Assembly: GCA_015056885.1 (NCBI GenBank)
Contig: SVFL01000012.1
Location: forward strand, 1-64,000
Direction: 5' to 3'
Source: Lachnospiraceae bacterium
Lineage (GTDB): Bacteria; Bacillota; Clostridia; Lachnospirales; Lachnospiraceae
DNA length: 64,000 bases
A program made the position numbers and the translations under genes. The notes beneath the pieces are model-generated. The model was not told where the DNA came from and ran no database searches. It worked only from the letters and a program-made list of their open reading frames with translations. Positions 27,293-35,300 of the stretch are shown piece after piece. The number at the start of each line of letters is the position of its first letter. The first letter of the stretch is position 1.

Positions 27293-30244
27293 ATGGTTGA
27301 AGAAAAATATGCAGGTCTTAATGGATTAGAAGGTCTTGGGGCATATGAAATAGTAGAGAAAAGAGAGATTGAAGATATTGGCTGTATGTCAGTGCTTATG
27401 CGTCATAAAAAGACCGGCGCTAAGGTTGCATTGCTTGCCAATGATGATGAGAATAAGGTGTTTTATATTGGTTTTCGTACTCCGCCTACGGATTCTACAG
27501 GTGTGCCTCATATTCTGGAACATTCTGTTTTGTGTGGTTCCAAGGCGTTCCCCGTAAAGGATCCTTTTGTGGAGTTGGTGAAGGGATCTTTGAATACCTT
27601 TTTGAATGCTATGACTTATCCGGATAAGACCATGTATCCTGTTGCAAGCTGCAATGACAAGGATTTTAGAAATCTGATGCATGTATATCTGGATGCAGTT
27701 TTCTATCCGAATATTTATGAGAATGAGTCTATCTTCCGTCAGGAGGGGTGGCATTATGAGACTGATGAAAAGACCGGAGAGCTTACAATCAACGGTGTTG
27801 TATATAACGAAATGAAGGGGGCATATTCTTCTGCAGATGATGTGCTGGAGACTGCTATTATGAATTCTTTGTATCCACACACTACCTATGGTGTGGAATC
27901 CGGTGGTGACCCGGAGGTTATTCCTGAGCTTAGCTACGAGGAATTTTTGGAGTTTCACAGCAAATATTATCATCCGTCTAACAGTTATATTTACCTGTAT
28001 GGTGATATGGATATGGCAGAGCAGCTTACCTTTATTGATGAGAATTATCTGTCTGATTTTGATGCATTGGAAGTGGACTCCGAGATTAAAGCGGAGTCTG
28101 ATTGGGGCGACAGATACCGTACTGTCGTGAAAGAATATCCTTTGAATGAAGGAGAGGATGCGGAAGAAAATACTTATTTTGCGGCGAATTATTCTGTGGG
28201 AGAGAGTACGGATAAGGAATTGTGTATGGCGTTTCAGATTCTGGACTATGCGCTATGTTCTGCACCCGGTGCGCCTTTGAAGGAGGCACTTGTCAAGAAG
28301 GGCATCGGCAGAGATGTTTACAGTATCTGGGACAATGGTATCAAGCAGCCTTACTTCAGCGTAATTGCCAAGGGAACCTCCATCGACAGACAGCAGGAAT
28401 TTCTGGATACCATCAAAGATGTGTTGGAGAAGCTTGTGAAGGAGGGCTTTGACGACAAGGCACTTTTAGCAGGTTTGAATTATTATGAGTTCAAATTCAG
28501 GGAGGCAGATTTTGGTGCATATCCTAAGGGATTAATGTATGGCTTACAGATGCTGGACAGCTGGCTTTATTGTGAAGACAAACCCTTTGTACATTTGGAA
28601 CTTCTGGATACCTTTAAATCACTTCGCGAGAAGGTGGGAACCGGTTGGTTTGAGTCTTTGATTCAAAAGTATATTCTGGAGTGTGCAAATTGTTGTCTGG
28701 TGGTTTTGAAGCCTGTTGAGGGCCTTTTGGAGAAACAAAACGAAGAACTTGCAAAAAGCCTGTCTGCCAAGAGGGCAGCCATGACGGCTGAAGAGTTTTC
28801 GAATGTACAAAAGACCTATGAGGAGCTTAAGGATTTTCAGGAGGCCGAAGATACTCCGGAGGCTATAGCTACATTGCCGTTGTTGTCCCGAGAGGATTTG
28901 AAAAAAGAAGCTGCAAAGATTGTGAATGAAGAACGTACCGTAGCAGATACTCCGTTTTTGTATCATAATCTGTTTACCAATGGAATCGGCTATCTGAGAT
29001 TGATTTTTGATCTGAATGAGATTCCGGAAGAATATTTCCCCTATGTAGGTCTGCTTAAGAGTTGTCTTGGACTTTTGAATACGGAAAATTATAATTATGG
29101 CGACCTGTTCAATGAGACCAATCTGGTAACGGGTGGTATGGCAGCAGTAAACAATGCGTACAGCAATCTGGATAATTCAGATGCATGCAAGGTAACACTG
29201 GAGCTTAAGACAAAGGTCTTTTATGAAAATATCGGTAAGGCAGTGGAACTGATGAAGGAGATTGTACTTACCAGTAATTTTAAGGATGAGGAACGTCTGA
29301 AGGAGATTTTGGCAGAGGGTAAATCCCGTATGCAGGCTCAAATGATGTCCGGAGGACATAGTGTGGCTGCCGGCAGAGCATTGTCCTATGGCAGTGTGTC
29401 CGGAAAGCTCAGTGAGGAACTTTCCGGAGTACCTTTCTATCGTTTGGTGGCACGCATTGATGAGCATTTTGATGAGGAGAAGACCAATCTGATTGAGAAG
29501 CTTGAAATGCTGGCAAAAATGATTTTCCGTCCGGAGAATCTGATGGTAGATTTTGTGGGAGAAGAGTCAGCACTGGAGCATTTGGAAGAGGCTGTAGGTG
29601 CCTTTAAATCCGCTCTGTATACTTGCCCTGTAGAGAAGGCTGTATATAAGCCGATTCCTGAGCGCAAGAATGAGGGCTTTATGACTGCAGGACAGATTCA
29701 GTATGTTTGTCGCGCAGGTAATTATAAGAAAAAAGGTCTGCCTTATACCGGAGCCTTAAAGGTTATGAAGGTGATGATGGGATATGAGTATCTGTGGATG
29801 AATGTTCGTGTTAAGGGTGGTGCGTACGGTTGTATGTGTAACTTTGGCAGAACCGGAGAGAGTTATTTTGTATCCTACAGAGATCCCAATCTGAGTAAGA
29901 CGCTGGAGGTTTATGAAAAGGCAGCAGAGGCTATTGAACATTACAAGTCAGATGAACGCACCATGACACAGTATATCATTGGTGCCATCAGTGATTTGGA
30001 TACACCCATGAATCCTTCTGCAAAGGGATTGTTCTCCCTCAGTGCTTATATGACAGGACTCACCAATGAGAGACTTCAGAAGGAGCGGGATGAAATCCTT
30101 GGCGCAACTCCTGAGGACATCAGAGGCCTTGCAGCCTATATCCGTGCCTTCATGGAAGATGATTTCCTCTGTGTAGTAGGCAACGCAGGCAAACTTAAAT
30201 CCGAACAAAATCTTTTCATGAAATTAGAGAACCTTTTTGGCTAA
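27293..30244 (+). CDS. M16C zinc metalloprotease (presequence-protease type)
   Basis: A protein of 983 residues. The inverted zinc-binding motif HxxEH is present as HILEH near residue 73 (PHILEHSVLCGSKAFP), with NAMTYPDKTMYP following. A C-terminal inactive M16 half and the M16C-associated middle domain complete the usual roughly 1000-residue single-chain clamp. Relatives degrade unfolded peptides within a closed chamber. There is no signal peptide, so it is cytosolic. An in-frame TTG at 27278 precedes the gene, but AGGAG at 27280-27285 is placed for ATG 27293. Confidence 0.93.
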   Translation: MVEEKYAGLNGLEGLGAYEIVEKREIEDIGCMSVLMRHKKTGAKVALLANDDENKVFYIGFRTPPTDSTGVPHILEHSVLCGSKAFPVKDPFVELVKGSLNTFLNAMTYPDKTMYPVASCNDKDFRNLMHVYLDAVFYPNIYENESIFRQEGWHYETDEKTGELTINGVVYNEMKGAYSSADDVLETAIMNSLYPHTTYGVESGGDPEVIPELSYEEFLEFHSKYYHPSNSYIYLYGDMDMAEQLTFIDENYLSDFDALEVDSEIKAESDWGDRYRTVVKEYPLNEGEDAEENTYFAANYSVGESTDKELCMAFQILDYALCSAPGAPLKEALVKKGIGRDVYSIWDNGIKQPYFSVIAKGTSIDRQQEFLDTIKDVLEKLVKEGFDDKALLAGLNYYEFKFREADFGAYPKGLMYGLQMLDSWLYCEDKPFVHLELLDTFKSLREKVGTGWFESLIQKYILECANCCLVVLKPVEGLLEKQNEELAKSLSAKRAAMTAEEFSNVQKTYEELKDFQEAEDTPEAIATLPLLSREDLKKEAAKIVNEERTVADTPFLYHNLFTNGIGYLRLIFDLNEIPEEYFPYVGLLKSCLGLLNTENYNYGDLFNETNLVTGGMAAVNNAYSNLDNSDACKVTLELKTKVFYENIGKAVELMKEIVLTSNFKDEERLKEILAEGKSRMQAQMMSGGHSVAAGRALSYGSVSGKLSEELSGVPFYRLVARIDEHFDEEKTNLIEKLEMLAKMIFRPENLMVDFVGEESALEHLEEAVGAFKSALYTCPVEKAVYKPIPERKNEGFMTAGQIQYVCRAGNYKKKGLPYTGALKVMKVMMGYEYLWMNVRVKGGAYGCMCNFGRTGESYFVSYRDPNLSKTLEVYEKAAEAIEHYKSDERTMTQYIIGAISDLDTPMNPSAKGLFSLSAYMTGLTNERLQKERDEILGATPEDIRGLAAYIRAFMEDDFLCVVGNAGKLKSEQNLFMKLENLFG

Positions 30245-30299
30245 GTGTCGTCTTATAGGGTATAGGACACTTCTGTAGAGGTCCGGAAGGAGGATATTT

Positions 30300-31316
30300 A
30301 TGAAAAAGAAGGTTTTAGGTGGTAAAATATTGGCAACAGCCCTTGCAGCGTCTCTGGTGCTTGGGCTTACTGCCTGCGGCAGTGCAGACAGTGCAACTGC
30401 AAATTTTTCAGAGAGTAAGGCACTAGGTTCACCCATGGAGCCGGGGGCTGCCATGGATTATGGCTATGCCGACGTGGAGATGGAGGAGGCTGTTGCAGAG
30501 AGCGGCAGTACACAAATGAGTACCGTAAGCAGCCAAAATAGCAGTTATTACGACAGCCGGAAACTGATTCGCACAGTGGAGCTAAGTCTGGAGACCAAGG
30601 AGTTCGACCTGATGCTTGGTCTGGTGGAGGATAAGGTAGCGGAGCTTGGCGGTTATGTGGAAAGCTTACAGACTTATAACGGAAGCAGATATTCAGGCCG
30701 TGAGCCGGAGAGAAATTCCAATTTGACGGTACGCATTCCCAAGGATAAGTTGGATGAGTTCCTGAATGCAGTATCCGAGGCCGGTAATGTAATCAGACGC
30801 TCTGAGAATGTGCAGGATGTAACGCTTGAGTATGTGGACATGGAGAGCCGCAGAAATACATTGAAGACAGAGCAGGAGAGACTGCTTAAGTTCCTGGAGA
30901 CAGCAGAGACTTTAGAAGATATTATTGTTTTGGAGGAACGACTGTCTGAGGTTCGTTATCAATTGGAAAGCATGGAATCCCAACTTAGAACATATGACAA
31001 TAAGGTGGATTTTGCCACGGTACATATGAGCATTCAGGAAGTGAAGGAGCTTACCCCGGTGGAAAAGGAGGGGGTAGGTGCGCGCCTGGCAAACGGTTTT
31101 ATGGAAAGTCTTAAAAATGTCGGCAATGGTTTTGTTGAATTTTTCATATGGATTGTGGTACACTTGCCTTATCTGGCAACGTGGGCATTAATTATTACCA
31201 CAATTGTGATGATAATCAAGTTCAACATTCGCCGCAGTCGCAAGAAGAAAGCTTTAAAATCAGAAAAAGCTGCAAAAACAGAAAATGCTGCAAAGCAGAA
31301 AGAAAGTGAGAAATAA
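30300..31316 (+). CDS. DUF4349 lipoprotein with C-terminal membrane segment
   Basis: A protein of 338 residues. A lipoprotein signal peptide ends at the lipobox LTAC, with the cysteine at residue 26. The DUF4349 region follows (RTVELSLETKEFDLMLGLVEDKVAELGGYVES, LTVRIPKDKLDEFLNAVSEAG), then a coiled coil (ESRRNTLKTEQERLLKFLE). A membrane helix near residue 290 and a very basic tail end the protein. It should be anchored at both ends, with the domain outside. The family's function is unknown. AAGGAGG precedes the ATG, and the stop codon overlaps the era start (TAATG). Confidence 0.88.
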   Translation: MKKKVLGGKILATALAASLVLGLTACGSADSATANFSESKALGSPMEPGAAMDYGYADVEMEEAVAESGSTQMSTVSSQNSSYYDSRKLIRTVELSLETKEFDLMLGLVEDKVAELGGYVESLQTYNGSRYSGREPERNSNLTVRIPKDKLDEFLNAVSEAGNVIRRSENVQDVTLEYVDMESRRNTLKTEQERLLKFLETAETLEDIIVLEERLSEVRYQLESMESQLRTYDNKVDFATVHMSIQEVKELTPVEKEGVGARLANGFMESLKNVGNGFVEFFIWIVVHLPYLATWALIITTIVMIIKFNIRRSRKKKALKSEKAAKTENAAKQKESEK

Positions 31317-32233
31317 TGAACGAGAATTCCGCATTTAAATCCGGTTTTGTGACCCTGATCGGTCGTCCCAATGTAGGTAAATCTACACTGATGAATCATT
31401 TGATTGGACAGAAAATAGCCATTACGTCCAATAAGCCCCAGACTACCAGAAATCGTATTCAGACAGTGCTTACACTGGATGATGCACAGATTGTTTTTCT
31501 GGATACGCCCGGTATTCATAAAGCGAAAAATAAGCTGGGCGATTATATGGTGAATGTGGCAGAGCGCACCTTAAACGAGGTGGATGTGATTCTGTGGCTG
31601 GTGGAGCCCACTACGTATATCGGGGCCGGAGAGCGGCATATTATAGAGCAGTTGAAAAAAACCAAGACGCCTGTGATTCTGGTGATTAATAAGACCGATA
31701 CCGTAAAGCGCGAGGAGGTTCTGACCTTTATTGATACCTACCGGAAGGAATTGGACTTCCATGAGATTGTCCCGGTATCTGCTCTTAAGGGGGATAATAC
31801 GGACGTTTTGGTGGATTGTATTGTGAAATATCTTCCCTATGGTCAGCCCTTCTATGATGAGGATACCATCACCGACCAGCCCATGCGTCAGATTGTTGCA
31901 GAGCTTATCAGAGAGAAAGCTTTGCGTCTGTTGCAGGAGGAGATTCCTCATGGTGTGGCAGTGAGTATTGAGAGCATGAAGGAGAAGGGCAGAATCTGCC
32001 ATATTGATGCTACCATTGTCTGTGAGAGAGATTCCCATAAAGGAATTATCATCGGCAAGGGTGGACAGATGCTCAAAAAAATCGGTTCTCAGGCCCGTCC
32101 TGACATCGAGGATTTGTTGGAAATGCAGGTAAATCTTCAGCTTTGGGTAAAGGTTAAGAAGGACTGGAGAGACAGTGATTTTCTGTTGAAGAATTTTGGA
32201 TATAATCCTCAGGATATTATGAATCAGAAATAA
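31316..32233 (+). CDS. era: GTPase Era
   Basis: A protein of 305 residues. The G domain shows G1 GRPNVGKST near residue 15, G3 DTPG (LDTPGIHKAKNKLG) and G4 NKTD. A C-terminal KH domain (HKGIIIGKGGQMLKKIGSQAR) binds the 3' end of 16S rRNA during 30S assembly. It overlaps the preceding stop by one base. The order era-yqzL-recO is conserved in many Firmicutes. Confidence 0.97.
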   Translation: MNENSAFKSGFVTLIGRPNVGKSTLMNHLIGQKIAITSNKPQTTRNRIQTVLTLDDAQIVFLDTPGIHKAKNKLGDYMVNVAERTLNEVDVILWLVEPTTYIGAGERHIIEQLKKTKTPVILVINKTDTVKREEVLTFIDTYRKELDFHEIVPVSALKGDNTDVLVDCIVKYLPYGQPFYDEDTITDQPMRQIVAELIREKALRLLQEEIPHGVAVSIESMKEKGRICHIDATIVCERDSHKGIIIGKGGQMLKKIGSQARPDIEDLLEMQVNLQLWVKVKKDWRDSDFLLKNFGYNPQDIMNQK

Positions 32234-32299
32234 ATTGGAATAAAATTTAGTCAAATTGCAGACCCTATTCACATACAAAAAAGATAGGGGGAAGCAGTT

Positions 32300-32500
32300 A
32301 TGCAGACATTAAATTACTGGAAGCAGTTTGAGAACACAGGGAAAATCGAAGATTATTTATCATATAAAACAAATGACAGCCAGCGGTCCGTAGCGAATAC
32401 AGGGAACGCTGGCTGCAAGTCGGATTATGAGGAACGATATGCAGGAATTCATACAGGTGACAGGAATGATTTTGAAACAGTCTCCCATGGGAGAATATGA
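32300..32500 (+). CDS. yqzL: YqzL-like small protein
   Basis: A protein of 66 residues located between era and recO, where Firmicutes typically carry yqzL. The N terminus (LNYWKQFENTGKIEDYLSYK) follows the W-K-x-F-x-x-T-G-x-I-x-x-Y-L pattern of the family. The C-terminal 40 residues are unusual, overlap recO by 62 bases in another frame, and include a 9-bp hairpin (CAGCCAGCG at 32377-32385 with CGCTGGCTG at 32407-32415). GGGGGAAG precedes the ATG. Function unknown. Confidence 0.6.
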   Translation: MQTLNYWKQFENTGKIEDYLSYKTNDSQRSVANTGNAGCKSDYEERYAGIHTGDRNDFETVSHGRI

Positions 32501-33089
32501 CAGGCGTGTGTGTCTGTTGACCAAGGAGAGAGGGAAGATTTCGGCCTTCGCAAGGGGGGCAAGGAAACCGGGCAACAGATTGACGGCAGCCACCAATCTG
32601 TTTGCATTTGGCACTTTTAAGTTGTATTTCGGCAAAAGTTCTTATACTATGACAGATGCAGATGTTCAGAATTATTTTGAAGATTTGATGACAGATTATA
32701 TCGGTGCCTATTACGGAATGTATTTTACGGAGGTGGCGGACTACTACACCAGGGAAAATAACGATGAGCGGGAGATGTTAAAGCTTCTGTATCAGTCCCT
32801 GCGTGCCATAAGTGCGCCATCTTTGCCTAATGAGCTTGTAAAATGTGTCTATGAAATAAAATCAATTGTGGTAAACGGAGAGTTCCCCGGATTGCCCAAT
32901 GATATGCAACTACAGGAATCCACAATTTATGCTTTACAGTATATTGTGTCCAGCCCGATAGAGAAGTTGTACACTTTCACGGTGACGGACAGTGTTTTGG
33001 AAGAACTTGGTCGTGTTGCCTCAATTTACAGGAAACAGTTTTTAGGTCATGAGTTCAAAAGTCTTGAAATACTTAAAACTCTGTGTTAG
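32439..33089 (+). CDS. recO: DNA repair protein RecO
   Basis: A protein of 216 residues. The N-terminal OB fold is recognisable (VTGMILKQSPMGEYDRRVCLLTKERGKISAFARGARK), followed by a helical C-terminal domain. RecO loads RecA onto SSB-coated single strands together with RecR. ATG 32427 is in frame, but GAGGAA at 32429-32434 serves ATG 32439 and gives the normal N-terminal length. It overlaps the yqzL end. At 216 residues it is slightly shorter than typical RecO, and the four-cysteine zinc motif seen in many homologues is not obvious. Confidence 0.9.
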   Translation: MQEFIQVTGMILKQSPMGEYDRRVCLLTKERGKISAFARGARKPGNRLTAATNLFAFGTFKLYFGKSSYTMTDADVQNYFEDLMTDYIGAYYGMYFTEVADYYTRENNDEREMLKLLYQSLRAISAPSLPNELVKCVYEIKSIVVNGEFPGLPNDMQLQESTIYALQYIVSSPIEKLYTFTVTDSVLEELGRVASIYRKQFLGHEFKSLEILKTLC

Positions 33090-33136
33090 AATTTGATATG
33101 GTTTGTGAAGATGCAGACCGAAGGAAAGGTAAAGTT

Positions 33137-33778
33137 ATGACGGCAGTACATAATCGAAAGTGGCTGGCGGGTTTGTTGCTTGGTGTTGCGGTGCTTGCAG
33201 GATGCGGAGCTCCCAAGGTGCCTGACACAGTGGAACAGACCAGTCTGATAATTGATAAAGAGGGTGGAATCACTTCTCATATGGTGGATGCCTTTGACAA
33301 GGCTCATTACGATATAAATGAGTTGCGCGAAATGGCAAATGCTGAGGTGGCTGCGTATAATACGGCCAATCAGACAGGAGCAGATGCCCTTGTAACCATG
33401 GAAAAGGTAGAGTCCCTGCAGGGTTCCAAGGTACTTGTAACCTACAAGTATCTGAACTCCAAGGTGTACGAGGCATACAATAATAGTGCTCTGTTTTACG
33501 GAACCGTGGCTGAAGCTAAGGCGGCAGGATATAATTTCGACAGTTTGAATCAGGTTCTTTTTAATGCCAAGGGAGACGGCAGCATGGTTTCCGGAGAACT
33601 TAGTGAGAGCAAGATGGCTGACAGACATGTGGTGCTTTTGGAAGAGAAGACTTTGGTGTATTGTCCTGCAAAGGTAGCTTATGCCAGCGAGAGCGCTGTT
33701 TTGAAAGAGGATGGAAGCGTGGATACCACGGCGATGCTCCCCGAGGAGTTTCCTGTGATTATCGTGCTTGATAAATAA
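33137..33778 (+). CDS. Putative lipoprotein of unknown function
   Basis: A protein of 213 residues. The signal peptide ends in VLAGC, so the mature protein should be lipid-anchored outside the membrane. The mature domain begins with PDTVEQTSLIIDKEGGITSH, a pattern I have seen only as hypothetical in clostridia. I chose ATG 33137, with AAGGAAAGG upstream, because the longer frame from 33083 would bury the signal peptide. It lies 47 bases after recO and 58 bases before glyS. Confidence 0.75.
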   Translation: MTAVHNRKWLAGLLLGVAVLAGCGAPKVPDTVEQTSLIIDKEGGITSHMVDAFDKAHYDINELREMANAEVAAYNTANQTGADALVTMEKVESLQGSKVLVTYKYLNSKVYEAYNNSALFYGTVAEAKAAGYNFDSLNQVLFNAKGDGSMVSGELSESKMADRHVVLLEEKTLVYCPAKVAYASESAVLKEDGSVDTTAMLPEEFPVIIVLDK

Positions 33779-33836
33779 AAGAATATACGCTGAGGGCGTT
33801 TTCTATTGTTATGAATAAAGAAGGAGTACAACGAAG

Positions 33837-35225
33837 ATGGAAAAGACAATGGAGAAAATTGTAGCATTAGCAAAGGCAAGAGGATTTGTATATCCCGGCT
33901 CTGAGATTTACGGTGGTCTTGCGAATACTTGGGATTACGGTAATCTCGGCGTTGAGCTTAAGAATAATGTGAAGAGAGCATGGTGGCAGAAGTTTGTACA
34001 GGAGAATCCCTATAACGTGGGTGTGGACTGTGCAATTCTGATGAATCCTCAGACCTGGGTAGCCAGCGGTCATTTGGGCGGTTTCTCTGATCCTTTGATG
34101 GATTGTAAGGAATGTAAGGAGCGCTTCCGTGCAGATAAGCTGATTGAGGATTTCTGTGCTGAGAACAACATTGAGCTGAATGAAAGTGTAGATGCATGGA
34201 GTCAGGAGCAGATGAAGGAGTTTGTGGAGGAGAAGAATATTCCCTGTCCTTCCTGCGGTAAGCATAACTTTACAGACATTCGTCAGTTTAACCTGATGTT
34301 TAAGACCTTCCAGGGTGTAACTGAGGATGCTAAGAATACCGTATATTTGAGACCTGAGACTGCTCAGGGTATCTTTGTTAATTTCAAAAATGTACAGAGA
34401 ACTTCCCGTAAGAAGATTCCTTTCGGTATCGGTCAGATTGGTAAGTCCTTCCGTAATGAGATTACTCCCGGTAACTTCACCTTCCGTACCAGAGAGTTTG
34501 AGCAGATGGAGTTAGAGTTCTTCTGTGAGCCCGGCACCGATATGGAGTGGTTCCAGTACTGGAGAGGTTTCTGCCGTGACTGGCTTCTGTCTCTGGGTAT
34601 GAAAGAAGATGAGATTCGTCTTCGTGACCACAGCCCTGAGGAGCTTTGCTTCTACAGTAAGGGTACTACAGATATTGAATTCCTGTTCCCCTTCGGTTGG
34701 GGTGAGCTTTGGGGTATTGCTGACAGAACTGATTACGATTTGACTCAGCATGCAAATACTTCCGGCGAGGATATGAGTTACTTTGACGATGAGAAGAAAG
34801 AGAAGTATGTTCCCTATGTTGTTGAGCCTTCTCTTGGTGCAGACCGCGTAGTTTTAGCTTTCCTTTGTGCAGCATATGACGAGGAGGAGCTTGAGGGCGG
34901 TGATATGAGAACCGTACTTCGTTTCCATCCTGCACTGGCACCTGTTAAAATTGGTGTACTTCCCTTGTCTAAGAAGCTGAATGAGGGTGCAGAGAAGATT
35001 TTCATGGAGCTTTCTAAGAAGTATAACTGTGAGTTCGATGACAGAGGAAATATCGGTAAGAGATATCGTCGTCAGGACGAAATCGGTACTCCTTTCTGCG
35101 TTACTTATGACTTTGAATCTGAGACCGATGGCTGTGTAACCGTTCGTTTCCGTGATTCCATGGAGCAGGAGCGAGTTGCAATTGCTGATCTGGATGCATA
35201 TTTCGCAGATAAATTTGTATTTTAA
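33837..35225 (+). CDS. glyS: Glycine-tRNA ligase, homodimeric type
   Basis: A class II synthetase of 462 residues of the single-chain (archaeal/eukaryotic-like) type. Visible features are the N-terminal [20 protein letters not shown], motif 2 ([34 protein letters not shown]), the glycine-specific [13 protein letters not shown] segment, motif 3 ([13 protein letters not shown]) and a C-terminal anticodon-binding domain ([12 protein letters not shown] onward). No T-box is visible in the short upstream gap. AAGGAG precedes the ATG. Codon use is strongly biased, as for a highly expressed gene. Confidence 0.97.
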   Translation: MEKTMEKIVALAKARGFVYPGSEIYGGLANTWDYGNLGVELKNNVKRAWWQKFVQENPYNVGVDCAILMNPQTWVASGHLGGFSDPLMDCKECKERFRADKLIEDFCAENNIELNESVDAWSQEQMKEFVEEKNIPCPSCGKHNFTDIRQFNLMFKTFQGVTEDAKNTVYLRPETAQGIFVNFKNVQRTSRKKIPFGIGQIGKSFRNEITPGNFTFRTREFEQMELEFFCEPGTDMEWFQYWRGFCRDWLLSLGMKEDEIRLRDHSPEELCFYSKGTTDIEFLFPFGWGELWGIADRTDYDLTQHANTSGEDMSYFDDEKKEKYVPYVVEPSLGADRVVLAFLCAAYDEEELEGGDMRTVLRFHPALAPVKIGVLPLSKKLNEGAEKIFMELSKKYNCEFDDRGNIGKRYRRQDEIGTPFCVTYDFESETDGCVTVRFRDSMEQERVAIADLDAYFADKFVF

Positions 35226-35230
35226 CAAAG

Positions 35231-35262
35231 AGGAGAGCAGGATTTTTTCTGCTCTCCTTGTT
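35231..35262 (+). terminator. Intrinsic terminator after glyS
   Basis: AGGAGAGCAG (35231-35240) pairs perfectly with CTGCTCTCCT (35249-35258), with a T-rich loop and TGTT after the stem. Confidence 0.85.
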
Positions 35263-35300
35263 ACATGAGGGCGCAAGATACATCAGAGAAGAGGGAGACT

